DNA of 64,000 nucleotides from Alistipes sp. Marseille-P5061 (GTDB lineage: Bacteria; Bacteroidota; Bacteroidia; Bacteroidales; Rikenellaceae): assembly GCF_900290115.1 (NCBI RefSeq), contig NZ_LT985748.1, positions 377,120 through 441,119 on the forward strand, read 5' to 3'. Positions 27,788 to 37,086 of the stretch are shown here, in pieces (position 1 is the first letter of the stretch; every line of letters starts with the position of its first letter). The translations under genes and the position numbers were made by a program. Below the pieces are notes generated by a model. It did not search any database. It was given only the letters and a program-made list of their open reading frames with translations, and was not told the DNA's origin.

Positions 27788-28800
27788 TGGAAGCCCTGCA
27801 TTTCGAATACGACGCCCCCTTCACGCTGGAGTCGGGTGCAACGCTCCCCCGGCTGACGATTGCCTACCACACCTACGGGCAGCTCTCTCCCTCGCGGGAC
27901 AATGTCATCTGGGTCTGCCACGCCCTGACGGCCAACTCCGAGGTAGCCGACTGGTGGCCCCACACGGTCGAGCAGGGGCGCTTTCTCGACCCGTCGCGCC
28001 ACTTCATTGTCTGCGCCAACATCCTCGGGTCGCACTACGGCACGACGGGGCCGCTCCACACAAATCCCGCAACCGGCCGGCCCTACTACGGCACGTTTCC
28101 CAACTTCACCATCCGCGACATGGTCCGCGCCCACCGGCTGCTGGCCGATGCGCTGGGCATCGGAGGCATCGCAGCGCTCATCGGCAGTTCGGTCGGAGGC
28201 TTCCAGGCCGTGGAGTGGGCCGTCGAAGAGCCGTCGCGTATCGAGCGGCTCGCGCTGATAGCCACAGCGGCCAAGGCCTCGCCGTGGTGCATCGCCATCG
28301 ACGAGACGCAGCGCATGGCCATCGAGGCCGACCCGACGTTCGGCCAGCCGCGCGACGATGCCGGACGGGCGGGCATGGCGGCCGCCCGCGCCATCGGGCT
28401 GCTCACCTACCGGGGCGGCAGCGGCTACAACCGCACGCAGCAGGACCCCGACGGGACGACCCTGCCGCACCGCGCCTCGACCTACCAGCGCTATCAGGGC
28501 GAAAAGCTCTGCCGCCGCTACAACGCCTACTCCTACCACGCCATCCTCAATGCCTTCGACACGCACGACGTGGGGCGCGGACGGGGCGGGGTAGAGGCCG
28601 CCCTTGCGCGCATCAAGGCCCGGACGCTGGTGGTCGGCATCACGACCGACCTCGTATTCACGCCCGCCGAGATGCACTGGTTGGCCGACCGGATACCCGG
28701 CAGCCGCTACGGCGAAATCGTCTCGGAGTTCGGCCACGACGGCTTTCTGGTCGAGCACGAACAGCTCAACGCGCTGCTCTATCCATTTGTAAACAATTAA
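27787..28800 (+). CDS. metX: Homoserine O-acetyltransferase
   Basis: The 337-residue alpha/beta-hydrolase transfers acetyl from acetyl-CoA to homoserine, the entry step of this methionine route. Visible features are the N-terminal ESGATLPRLTIAYHTYG, NSEVADWW, the oxyanion-region PYYGTFPNFTIRDMV, the nucleophile elbow GSSVGG (S135), and the C-terminal Asp (TTDLVFTPAE) and His (FGHDGFL) of the triad. Acetyl versus succinyl donor is inferred from family. Its ATG overlaps the metY stop by one base (TGATG). The length is slightly short of the usual 350-380. Confidence 0.94.
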
Positions 28801-28812
28801 AAACAGAACGAT

Positions 28813-30012
28813 ATGAAAAAAATCAACATCGGACTCTTCGGCTTCGGCGTGGTCGGACAGGGCATCTACGAGGTGGTCCGCAAGGCGAAGAACGCCAATG
28901 CCGAGATTGTCAAAATCTGCGTCCGCTCGCTCGACAAGCCGCGCTCAATCGAGCGCTCCTGGTTCACCGACTCGCCCGACGAGATTCTCTCCAACCCCGA
29001 CATCAACCTCATCGTCGAGGTGATTGACGACCCGGCGGCTGCCTACGACATCGTCAAGTCGGCGCTGCTGAAGAGGATTCCCGTCGTCTCGGGCAACAAG
29101 ACGATGCTGGCGCACCACCTGCCCGAGCTCATCGAAATCCAGAAGACGCACCACGTCGCGCTGCTCTACGACGCCTCGTCGTGCGGCTCGATTCCCGTCA
29201 TCCGCAACCTCGAGGAGTACTACGACAACGACCTGCTGCTCGAGGTGAAGGGCATTCTCAACGGCTCGTCGAACTACATCCTCTCGCGCGTCTTCGACCA
29301 CAGCGACACCTACGCCCACGCGCTGGCGCAGGCCCAGGAGCTCGGCTTCGCCGAGAGCGACCCCTCGTTCGACATCGAGGGCTACGACTCGCTCTTCAAG
29401 CTGGTCATCATCACGGTCCACGCACTGGGAGTCTACGTCGCCCCGGAGCGGATTTTCACCTACGGCATCTCGACCATTCACGAGTCGGACATCCGCTACG
29501 CCCGCGAGAAGGGGGTCAAAATCAAGCTGGTGGCCCAGGTGGTCAAGGTGAGCGACGAACACTTCACGATGTTCGTCATGCCGGAGTTCGTCACCCCCGA
29601 CAAGTACATCTACAGCGTCGACGACGAGTACAACGGCGTGGTCATCCGCGGCGAGTGCTACGACCGCCAGTTCATGTTCGGCAAGGGAGCGGGAAGCCTT
29701 CCGACCGCCTCGTCTATTCTGAGCGACATCATGGCCCGGCAGCACGACTACCGCTACGAGTACAAGAAGCAGAACTACCTCCAGCTGCCCGAATACACGA
29801 CCGACATCCCGCTGCGCATCTACGTCCGCTATTCGGAGACCAACATCCCGCATATCCTCGACTTCGAGAAGATTCACGAGGAGTACTATTGCGCCGAGAG
29901 CAGCTACGTCATCGGCGACGTCACGCTCGCCGAGCTGCTCCGCAAGCGCGAGCAGCTCAACGGCCACGATGTCTTCATGGCCAACATTCCGCTCTTCTTC
30001 CAGAACAACTGA
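28813..30012 (+). CDS. hom: Homoserine dehydrogenase
   Basis: The 399-residue NAD(P)-dependent enzyme reduces aspartate semialdehyde to homoserine, the substrate of MetX. The Rossmann start is INIGLFGFGVVGQGI. The catalytic domain shows VSGNKTMLAHHLPEL, YDASSCGSIPVIRNL, KGILNGSSNYILS and AQELGFAESDPSFDIEGYDS. It is monofunctional (no aspartokinase). A C-terminal part after about residue 320 is not an obvious ACT domain. It lies 12 bp after metX, so the three genes form one operon for homoserine to homocysteine. Confidence 0.94.
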   Translation: MKKINIGLFGFGVVGQGIYEVVRKAKNANAEIVKICVRSLDKPRSIERSWFTDSPDEILSNPDINLIVEVIDDPAAAYDIVKSALLKRIPVVSGNKTMLAHHLPELIEIQKTHHVALLYDASSCGSIPVIRNLEEYYDNDLLLEVKGILNGSSNYILSRVFDHSDTYAHALAQAQELGFAESDPSFDIEGYDSLFKLVIITVHALGVYVAPERIFTYGISTIHESDIRYAREKGVKIKLVAQVVKVSDEHFTMFVMPEFVTPDKYIYSVDDEYNGVVIRGECYDRQFMFGKGAGSLPTASSILSDIMARQHDYRYEYKKQNYLQLPEYTTDIPLRIYVRYSETNIPHILDFEKIHEEYYCAESSYVIGDVTLAELLRKREQLNGHDVFMANIPLFFQNN

Positions 30013-30064
30013 CCCCTGCGGGGCCAGCGTGGGGCGGACACCTCACGGCTCTGAAACGGACGAG

Positions 30065-30099
30065 GGGGGCGGGAATCCACAACCGGGATTCCCGCCCCC
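30065..30099. terminator. Hairpin after hom
   Basis: A 14-bp perfect stem (GGGGGCGGGAATCC with GGATTCCCGCCCCC) lies between convergent genes. There is only a weak T tract, so it may act as a bidirectional stop. Confidence 0.65.
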
Positions 30100-30124
30100 T
30101 TGTCTCCGTTGTGCGACAGACGGC

Positions 30125-31345
30125 TCAGGGCTGCCTTTTTGCGTAGTAGGAGCTGTCGAGGCCGAGGGCGAAGCTGTCGCGCCACCGCCATGCCGCACCG
30201 GCAAGCAGCGCCGCCACGACGGCACTAAAGAGGAAGGGAAAGCGCTCTCCGCCCAGATGCACGAGCCCGAAGAGGTGCTCCAGGGGGTCCATCACGAAGG
30301 GGCAGAGCACGACGGCCAGGTAGTTCATCGCCATGACGAGCGACAAGGCGAGCGTCGAGGTGCGGGGCGGTCCGACGATGGCCGCCTTGTCGTAGATGAG
30401 CGGCTGCATCACCCCATAGCCGAAACCGGCAAGCAGGCAGCCCGTCACGAGCATCGCCCGGCTGCCGAAGCTGCCGATACAGGCCAGACCGACGGCAATA
30501 AGCAGCAGCGACACGACGTTGGCCCGCTGCCGAAGCAGCTGGATGGTCCGTCTGAGCAGGAATCCGGGCAGCATGATGGCCAGAAAGAACAACGAGATGA
30601 GCACTCCCGAGAGCGAATCCTTCAGCCCGCGGGCCTCGACCAGAAACGAGACGTAGTAGGTCACCGTAAGCACCAGGAAGGTGATGGCGAAGTAGAGCGC
30701 CATCACCCCGGCCAGCTTGCGCCAGTCGATGGAGGTGTGCTTGAGCTGGTCGCTCTGCGGCGGCTCGGCGGCCGCCGGTGTGCGGCGCAGCAGAAAGACG
30801 GCCGCAAAGGAGATGCCCGGCAGCGTATAGACCAGAAAGGGGAGGTGCCACTCGATGTTGGCCAGATAGCCGGCCAGCGCCGTGGCCAGCACGAGCGTCA
30901 GGTTGTTGATGGCCGAGCTGTAACCCAACTGCCGGACGCGGTAGTCGCCCGTGAAGTAGTCGACCACAAGTCCCGTCGAGAGGGGAATCACCATGCCGGC
31001 ACCCACGCCCAGGAGCGAACTGATGACAATCAGCTCGGTCATGCTCCCTGCAAAGAGGCAGGCCACGCCGCTCAGGAAGAAGAGCGCAAGCCCAGTGGCC
31101 AGGAGCGTGAACTTGTTGCGCCGTTCGGAAATTTTACCCGACAGCAGCACGAAGGGGATGACGAGCAGCGACGGAAGCGACGTGAGCATCTGAATCTCGA
31201 GGTCGGTGGCATGGGGAAAGATGCGGTTCATGTCGCCCAGAATGGGGGAGACGGCCAGCCCCGGCAGCGAGGCGACGGCCGAGACGGACCAGATGGCAAG
31301 CAGCGCCGAGAGCGGAATGGGCCCTTTGCCGGTTCGGATTTTCAT
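30125..31345 (-). CDS. MFS transporter
   Basis: The 406-residue inner-membrane protein has twelve hydrophobic segments in two halves and a central hydrophilic loop (about 195-215). The motif between helices 2 and 3 is SGKISERRNKFTLL, a variant of the MFS GxxxDRxGRR motif. The plan resembles drug- or sugar-efflux MFS proteins, and the substrate is not readable. The start at 31345 (MKIRTGKGPIPLSALL) was preferred over 31375, since upstream residues lack hydrophobic or family character. It stands alone on the minus strand between two hairpins. Confidence 0.87.
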   Translation of the reverse strand: MKIRTGKGPIPLSALLAIWSVSAVASLPGLAVSPILGDMNRIFPHATDLEIQMLTSLPSLLVIPFVLLSGKISERRNKFTLLATGLALFFLSGVACLFAGSMTELIVISSLLGVGAGMVIPLSTGLVVDYFTGDYRVRQLGYSSAINNLTLVLATALAGYLANIEWHLPFLVYTLPGISFAAVFLLRRTPAAAEPPQSDQLKHTSIDWRKLAGVMALYFAITFLVLTVTYYVSFLVEARGLKDSLSGVLISLFFLAIMLPGFLLRRTIQLLRQRANVVSLLLIAVGLACIGSFGSRAMLVTGCLLAGFGYGVMQPLIYDKAAIVGPPRTSTLALSLVMAMNYLAVVLCPFVMDPLEHLFGLVHLGGERFPFLFSAVVAALLAGAAWRWRDSFALGLDSSYYAKRQP

Positions 31346-31390
31346 GGTTGCGGGATTTTCGGGCCGTAACCGCAACTGTCATACCAAAAA

Positions 31391-31420
31391 GCGGAAGCGG
31401 CCCCATGGGGCCGCTTCCGC
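31391..31420. terminator. Palindromic terminator after the FISUMP lipoprotein gene
   Basis: A 30-bp perfect palindrome is centred on CCCCATGGGG. The A run at 31386-31390 provides the T tract for the minus-strand transcript. Confidence 0.8.
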
Positions 31421-31453
31421 GTCGTTTTGTCCGATTCCGTCGCTTCGGAGCGG

Positions 31454-32902
31454 CTACTGCTCCTTCACGCAGCGGACCGGCATGCCGTTGGCACGGTAGT
31501 GGGCCACCGAAGGCTCCACGCCGCTCGCCGCCACATCCTTCTTGTTGAAGTAGAAATAGAAGGCCGCCGATTGGGCATTGGTCAGCGCATCGGCCGTCCA
31601 GTAGAGACCCACCCAGGGCTGCGCCTCGAGCGCCTCGTTGCGCGATTCGGGCAGCGGGTTGTAGACATTCTGGAACTTGCCGTCGGTATAGACGCGGCGT
31701 CCGGCGCCCATGAAGAGCATCGTCGCCGTGCCGTCGGTCAGCTCCCAGCCGTATTTATCCATGTAATCCGTGGCAGAGCCCGACTTGTCGGCAATCGAAA
31801 GTCCCGCAAAGGCATCGGCCGAGGGGACGTGCCACCCCTTGGGGCAGGGGTCGTAGAGGCTCTTCGACGAGGAGTTCCACAGCTCCTCGGAGTGCGAGGC
31901 ATAGAGCCAGTCGTAGCGCGACTGCTCGACACCGAGCAGGAAGCAGAGCGGCTGCCGCGAGGCATAATCCAGCGTTCCCTTCGTTGCATCGGAGGCTTCG
32001 AACGCATTGTAGACGCGCTTAGCATTGCCGTCATACATCGCCTCGCTGCTGCCCATCGAGAAGTTGTAGGCGCTCGGGCCGATGAAGGGCTCCTTGCGGC
32101 CCCACTGGTAGTAGAGTCCGTAGGATTCAAGGATTTCGTCCGTCGTCGCGTTGGAGTTGTTCATGGCGCCCAGATTGCTGCCCATGACCGTCGTACCGTT
32201 GGCCAGCGTGACGGCCTTGCCCACGGGGTCGTAGCCGGTAATCCAGATATGCCACGTCCATAGCAGCGTTCCCGCGGCATCGTAGGCGCCGAGCAGCACG
32301 TTGCCCTGCTTGATTTGCGTCTCGTCATCGTCCTCCGCACCAACGTAGAAGCTCACCTTGCCGTCACGCAGATTGAGGTACTGCAGCAGCCCCGACTCGG
32401 TCTGCCAGACCACCTCCACCTTGGCCGTGGGCATCGTCTCGGAGGTTTCGCCGCGCAGCGTCGCATCGAACGAGTAGTTGGTATTGGGCCGGGTCACCAC
32501 AAAGCAGTTGGCCTGCTGCGTCGAGAGGTCCTCCGTAGCGGCAATCGCCACGTAGAGCGTCGCCGAGACATACCCTCCGCCGGTCGTACGACCCGAGAGG
32601 ATGAGGTTGCCCGACTCGACATGCTCCTCGTCGATGACCGACGGGGCGGTCACGTGCAGCGTCCCGGTCGAGAGGTCGGCCTCGGCCGTCCAGCCGCCCG
32701 GGAGGTTGGAAAATGAGATAGAGCTGACGTTCGAGGTTGTGAGGCCTACCGTTCCGGTGCCACCCGGCTCCTCGATGAAAAGCGCCGACTGGCTGAGGAC
32801 CATACGGCCCGAATCACCATCCTTGCTGCAGGAGACAAACGATGCCGCCGCAACGACAAGCAGTACGACCCATCGGATACTCTGTTCGAAAAAACTCTTC
32901 AT
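31454..32902 (-). CDS. FISUMP-domain lipoprotein
   Basis: The 482-residue protein has a lipoprotein signal (MKSFFEQSIRWVVLLVVAAASFVSC, C25). The N-terminal half is beta-rich with Ig/BACON-like spacing. The C-terminal half (about 230-480) has the FISUMP hallmarks: LYYQWGRKEPFIG, YDPCPKGWHVPSADAFAGL, YWTADAL and the final GMPVRCVKEQ. Bacteroidetes carry many such surface proteins, some linked to fimbriae; the function is unknown. It should be tethered to a membrane and may be surface-exposed. A promoter box lies 41 bp upstream. Confidence 0.82.
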   Translation of the reverse strand: MKSFFEQSIRWVVLLVVAAASFVSCSKDGDSGRMVLSQSALFIEEPGGTGTVGLTTSNVSSISFSNLPGGWTAEADLSTGTLHVTAPSVIDEEHVESGNLILSGRTTGGGYVSATLYVAIAATEDLSTQQANCFVVTRPNTNYSFDATLRGETSETMPTAKVEVVWQTESGLLQYLNLRDGKVSFYVGAEDDDETQIKQGNVLLGAYDAAGTLLWTWHIWITGYDPVGKAVTLANGTTVMGSNLGAMNNSNATTDEILESYGLYYQWGRKEPFIGPSAYNFSMGSSEAMYDGNAKRVYNAFEASDATKGTLDYASRQPLCFLLGVEQSRYDWLYASHSEELWNSSSKSLYDPCPKGWHVPSADAFAGLSIADKSGSATDYMDKYGWELTDGTATMLFMGAGRRVYTDGKFQNVYNPLPESRNEALEAQPWVGLYWTADALTNAQSAAFYFYFNKKDVAASGVEPSVAHYRANGMPVRCVKEQ

Positions 32903-32942
32903 GTGCGTTGGAAAAATCATTTTTCAACTTCGAAAATTCACG

Positions 32943-32950
32943 CAAAGATA
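32943..32950 (-). promoter_or_regulatory. Predicted -7 box of the FISUMP lipoprotein gene
   Basis: TATCTTTG followed by C on the minus strand, 41 bp before the chosen start. There is no clear TTG at -33. Confidence 0.5.
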
Positions 32951-33047
32951 CCAAAAAGCGGCGTATTTCCTACTGCCCCTTCCGAATATTTGCATTCGGG
33001 AACAATTATTGCCGCCTCTCTTCTAACGAATTCTAAATCCTCATAGT

Positions 33048-33809
33048 ATGTCGGACCACAAAATTGAACCTACGAAAAAAGACAACCCGGCCGACCGCTA
33101 CGGTGTCGTGGTGACGGAAAAGGGGCCCTATCTGGTCTATGGACGGCCGCCTCTGAACCTGCAGAGCATCCGCCTCGGGCCGCGTCCGGGCGGTCCCGGA
33201 TTCGAAGAGGGGACCCGCTTCGAGATGCGGACCGACCCCACGGCGCTCTGCCGCTGCGGCGCCTCGCGCCGCAAGCCCTATTGCGACGGCACGCACGCCA
33301 CGACGGCCTGGGACCCGACGCTCACAGCTCCCATGCAGGAGACCACGGCGGGACGCACCGTCATCGAGGGGGCGACGCTCACGCTCGAGGATAATCCGCG
33401 CCGCTGCACGCTGGCCCGCTTCTGCCAAGCCGAGGGCGACGTGCGCTCGCTTGTCGGGCGCTCCGACGAGCCGGAGTCCCGCCGGCGAGCCATCCACGAG
33501 GCAGAGCTCTGCCCCGGAGGCCGCCTCACGGCACGCGACCGTCAGAGCGGCGAGCCCTTCGAAATCCACTACGAGCCGAGTCTCGGGCTGATTGAGGCCC
33601 CCTCCATCGGGGCCAGCGGCGGATTGTGGCTGCGCGGCAGCATTACGCTCCGGCGCGAAGATGGGCGCACCTACGCCGCACGCAACCGCGTCGTGCTCTG
33701 CCGCTGCGGACGTTCGGCCGACAAACCCTTCTGCGACGGCACGCACGCCACCGTCAAATGGCGGGACGGGCTCGAAGAGCGCGTTCTGGAGCCCGCGACG
33801 AAAGGGTAG
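33048..33809 (+). CDS. Double CDGSH-type iron-sulfur protein
   Basis: The 253-residue protein has two full CDGSH motifs: CRCGASRRKPYCDGTH (about 67-82) and CRCGRSADKPFCDGTH (about 219-234). Each can bind a 2Fe-2S cluster through three Cys and one His. Between them lies a region with CTLARFCQAEGDVRSLV, typical of the divergent Fer4_19-type partner domain found in bacterial CDGSH fusions. No signal peptide is present, so it is cytoplasmic. Family members act in iron, redox or nitric-oxide stress, but no role is proven for this type. It is monocistronic. Confidence 0.9.
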   Translation: MSDHKIEPTKKDNPADRYGVVVTEKGPYLVYGRPPLNLQSIRLGPRPGGPGFEEGTRFEMRTDPTALCRCGASRRKPYCDGTHATTAWDPTLTAPMQETTAGRTVIEGATLTLEDNPRRCTLARFCQAEGDVRSLVGRSDEPESRRRAIHEAELCPGGRLTARDRQSGEPFEIHYEPSLGLIEAPSIGASGGLWLRGSITLRREDGRTYAARNRVVLCRCGRSADKPFCDGTHATVKWRDGLEERVLEPATKG

Positions 33810-33984
33810 CGGAAGGGCAGGACTGTCGTGCCGGTCGTGCCGGTCCAAAGACAGCTGCCGGTAAAATGGCAGCCAGCCAACCGGGCCGACAGGCGGAGCG
33901 ACCAGCCCAAAGGCAGCGGCCCGGCTACCCAACTAAAAGCGGCTGTCCACTCGGACAGCAGCCCAAATAAGCCCGTAACAAAAG

Positions 33985-34022
33985 CGCCGGGCGGATGATT
34001 CTCCTCATCCGCCCGGCGTTTT
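33985..34022. terminator. Bidirectional terminator between CDGSH gene and floA
   Basis: A 14-bp perfect stem (CGCCGGGCGGATGA 33985-33998 with 34005-34018) is flanked by AAAA and TTTT, serving both convergent transcripts. Confidence 0.85.
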
Positions 34023-34043
34023 GCTGTCGATGGTCCAGCAGGC

Positions 34044-35018
34044 CTATTTCTTGGTCTCGGGGCGCGCGATGGACTCCCGCATGGCGGTATCGGCCATCAC
34101 GTTCTTCATCTTGTAGTAGTCCATGATGCCCAGATTGCCGTTGCGGAACGCCTCGGCCATGGCCAGCGGCACCTCCGCCTCGGCCAGAATCACCTTGGCA
34201 CGGGCCTCCTGCGCCTTGGCCTTGTTCTCCTGTTCGAGCGCAACGGCCATGGCCCTCCGCTCCTCGGCCTTGGCCTGGGCGATGTTCTTGTCGGCCTCGG
34301 CCTGGTCCATCTGGAGCTGGGCGCCGATGTTCTTGCCCACGTCGATGTCGGCGATGTCAATCGAGAGTATCTCGAAGGCCGTTCCGGCATCGAGCCCCTT
34401 GTCCAGCACCACGCGCGAGATGGAGTCGGGATTCTCCAGCACGATTTTGTGCGTCTCGGCCGAGCCAATCGAGGAGACGATACCCTCGCCCACACGGGCC
34501 AGCACGGTCTCTTCGCCCGCACCGCCGACCAGTTGCTTGATGTTGGCACGCACGGTGACACGCGCCTTGGCGATGAGCTGGATGCCGTCCTTGGCCACCG
34601 CGGCGACCGGAGGCGTATTGATGACCTTCGGGTTGACCGACATCTGCACCGCCTCGAAGACGTCGCGACCCGCCAGGTCGATGGCCGTCGCCATCTTGAA
34701 GTCGAGCATGATGTTGGCCTTCTGGGCCGATACGAGCGCGTGCACAACATTCGTGACGTTGCCGCCGGCCAGGTAGTGCGCCTCCAGCTCGTTGGGGTCC
34801 AGATGCAGCCCCGCCTTCGTCCCCTCAATCATCGAGGAGACGATTGTCGAAGGGGGAACCTTGCGCCAGCGCATCAGAATCAGCTGCAGCAGGCTGATGC
34901 GCACGCCCGACACCAGAGCCGAGAACCACAGCCCCACAGGGATGAAGTAGAGAACCAGCCAGATGGCCAGCAGGCAGACGAATACGATGAGGATGATGAT
35001 ACCCGATTGCAAATCCAT
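34044..35018 (-). CDS. floA: Flotillin-like protein FloA
   Basis: The 324-residue protein has an N-terminal hydrophobic segment (about 6-40) that anchors it as a membrane hairpin. An SPFH-like domain follows ([25 protein letters not shown]), then an Ala/Glu-rich helical region ([28 protein letters not shown]). The family forms lipid-raft-like membrane assemblies that affect fluidity and protein complexes. Length and sequence match the YqfA/FloA type. It follows nfeD by 21 bp, the pairing also seen in Bacillus, where the NfeD-like partner works with flotillin. Confidence 0.93.
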   Translation of the reverse strand: MDLQSGIIILIVFVCLLAIWLVLYFIPVGLWFSALVSGVRISLLQLILMRWRKVPPSTIVSSMIEGTKAGLHLDPNELEAHYLAGGNVTNVVHALVSAQKANIMLDFKMATAIDLAGRDVFEAVQMSVNPKVINTPPVAAVAKDGIQLIAKARVTVRANIKQLVGGAGEETVLARVGEGIVSSIGSAETHKIVLENPDSISRVVLDKGLDAGTAFEILSIDIADIDVGKNIGAQLQMDQAEADKNIAQAKAEERRAMAVALEQENKAKAQEARAKVILAEAEVPLAMAEAFRNGNLGIMDYYKMKNVMADTAMRESIARPETKK

Positions 35019-35039
35019 GGTCAGAGAGGAGTTTTACGG

Positions 35040-35507
35040 TTATTGTTTTGGGATTGGTTTGACGATGACGCTGAAGTTCTCGAAGCCGACCACCTCGACC
35101 TCGGTTCTGGGGTCGACGTAGGCATCGAGCGACTTGGCCTCGTAGAGTTCGCCTCCGATTTCGACCCGGCCCATGGGCGACAGGCGCGAAAGGGTGACGC
35201 CGCGTTCGCCGACGCGAAGCCGCGTCTGGGGCGAAGGCATGCTCGACGAGTCAATCTTCTGGCGCAGCGAGAAGCGCTGCCACGTCTTGGCGCGCAGCGA
35301 GAGAATCGTCGCCACGAGCGAGAGGATGACGATGAGCACGACCACGACGATGCCCGTCGGAGTGTCGTGGTAGCGGAAGGCGAGGTAGATGGCGCTTCCA
35401 TCGCAGACCAGCGCCAGCAGTGCACCGACCGAGACGCCCGGCAGCAGCACGATTTCCGCAACGAGGAACAGCAGTCCCAGCACGATGAGCAGAATGATGT
35501 AGAACAT
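35040..35507 (-). CDS. NfeD-like membrane protein with C-terminal OB fold
   Basis: The 155-residue protein has three hydrophobic segments in the first 75 residues. A C-terminal domain of about 60 residues follows, with RLRVGERGVTLSRLSPMGRVEIGGELYEA and TEVEVVGFENFSVIVKPI, the NfeD OB-fold pattern. It is a short NfeD1b-type without the protease domain. Partners of flotillins belong to this family, and floA follows after 21 bp. A -7-like TAACTTTA lies at 35535-35542 on the minus strand. Confidence 0.9.
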   Translation of the reverse strand: MFYIILLIVLGLLFLVAEIVLLPGVSVGALLALVCDGSAIYLAFRYHDTPTGIVVVVLIVILSLVATILSLRAKTWQRFSLRQKIDSSSMPSPQTRLRVGERGVTLSRLSPMGRVEIGGELYEAKSLDAYVDPRTEVEVVGFENFSVIVKPIPKQ

Positions 35508-35547
35508 GGCGGATGAGGCTTGTTGGTTCTGCTATAAAGTTAACGCT

Positions 35548-37086
35548 TTATTCCGTTTGTTGGGCGATTTCGGCCACTTTTATTTCAAGTGCGTTGTCCG
35601 CCTGCGCCACGGCGTCGGCCACCCGCTGGGCCTCGGCCCGGTCGTCGAAGAGCCCCACGACGAAGAGCTGCTGACCCACGCGCGAGAGTTCGCGGCCGCC
35701 TGCCGTCGCGGCAATCGCCTCCTTTACGGGGTCGGGCAGCGCCGGCAATCCGGCGATTTCAACCCTATAGGAGAGGGCGGGCTGGGGGTCGCGGGCCAGA
35801 TTGCGGTAGACGCCGTCGACCCAGACAACCACCTCGGGACGGAGGAACCCGTGCTCCTTGAGCAGCGCCTGGGCAGCCTCCGCCTCTTCGCGCGTTGCAA
35901 AGCCGCCGGCGTAGTAGCACCACTTGTGCTCGTCGTTGACCAGATAGAAGAGCGGTTCGGCACCCCGGAAGGTCGAGACGGCCCGCTTGGTGTTGAACGT
36001 TCCGAGCAGGATGCGGTAGATGGTGCCGTTCGTATAGACCGGGCACTCGGGAATCGGGTTCTTGTAGGTATAGCGGGGCGTCGACGCGAAAGTGATGCTG
36101 TCGTAGTCGAGGAAGTAACGCTCGCGCAGCTCTATCTTCGGCAACTGGAACTCGGCGCCGTTGAGCCAGACGCCGGCCTGACGCAGCGAGTCGCGCGCCG
36201 CATCGAGTCCGAGCGCCTCGGCCACCGAGACCTCGTAGTCGAGCAGCACCTCCTTGCGCAGGAAGTAGTCGACCACCTCGTCTGATTCGGTCCTGCCCTT
36301 CAGTGCGGCAAGACGGCGCGTTGCCTTGGCCAGCAGCTCCTCTTCGCGGGCCAGCGCCTCCTCGCGGCCCAGCGTCTCGAGCACGTAGGAATAGGCGTAG
36401 GACTTGTTGTCGAAGATGTAGTTCCAACGCTTCGAGAGCGAATCGGCCAGCGTCCGGTTGAGCTGCTGCAGCACCGTGCAGTGCTCGTAAAGCGACGTCG
36501 CAGCCTGCTCGTTGTCGACCTTCTCGTAGGCCTGCACCGAGTCGGCCAGAGCGCGGTAGTTTTCAAAATAGCGCTGCACATCCTCCGCCGCCGCATACTC
36601 TTCGCGCTGGGCCTGCTGCAGCGCGGCGTAGTCGGCCTGGGGCAGCTGCTCGCGGAAATAGGGGCTCTGGACCAGATAGCGCACCCGGCCGCTGCGCACG
36701 TGCAGCGCCGGCTGCTCGCTCTCGGGCGTCGGCTCCGAGCCGAGGTTGGAGAGAATCCAATCCTGCTCGATGGTATTGATTCGGTCGATGAGACGACCCT
36801 TGGCGCTGCGGATTTCGAAGACCTCGCTCTCAAGCGCCAGAATCTGCTGCGAACGCTCGGCCCGCGTCTCGGGCTCCTCGCGCAGCAGACGCCGCGACTC
36901 TTCAATCACCCGCGTGACGGAGTCCTCGCGGAACTGCAGCCGCGCATCCTCGCGCAGCAGCGACATGTACTCTTCGTTGCCTTCCAGACCGGCAATGCGG
37001 GGGGCCACCTCCTGCGCACAGAGCGTTCCGACCGTACACAGAGCCACCGCAGACAACATGTATTTGAACATCTTACGTAACATCAT
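35548..37086 (-). CDS. Secreted coiled-coil protein with SPOR-like repeats
   Basis: The protein is 512 residues. After a signal peptide (MFKYMLSAVALCTVGTLCAQ region), a long helical, charged part (about 40-300) is rich in Glu/Arg/Leu with heptad spacing. The C-terminal 200 residues contain two segments shaped like SPOR units: YRILLGTFNTKRAV...YYAGGFATREEAEAAQALLKEHGF and VEIAGLPALP...QQLFVVGLFDDRAEAQRVADAV. SPOR domains bind denuded peptidoglycan, so an envelope role is plausible but unproven. Its ATG overlaps the trkH stop (ATGA), so it is translationally coupled to the potassium transporter. A start at 37083 is equally possible. Confidence 0.78.
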   Translation of the reverse strand: MMLRKMFKYMLSAVALCTVGTLCAQEVAPRIAGLEGNEEYMSLLREDARLQFREDSVTRVIEESRRLLREEPETRAERSQQILALESEVFEIRSAKGRLIDRINTIEQDWILSNLGSEPTPESEQPALHVRSGRVRYLVQSPYFREQLPQADYAALQQAQREEYAAAEDVQRYFENYRALADSVQAYEKVDNEQAATSLYEHCTVLQQLNRTLADSLSKRWNYIFDNKSYAYSYVLETLGREEALAREEELLAKATRRLAALKGRTESDEVVDYFLRKEVLLDYEVSVAEALGLDAARDSLRQAGVWLNGAEFQLPKIELRERYFLDYDSITFASTPRYTYKNPIPECPVYTNGTIYRILLGTFNTKRAVSTFRGAEPLFYLVNDEHKWCYYAGGFATREEAEAAQALLKEHGFLRPEVVVWVDGVYRNLARDPQPALSYRVEIAGLPALPDPVKEAIAATAGGRELSRVGQQLFVVGLFDDRAEAQRVADAVAQADNALEIKVAEIAQQTE

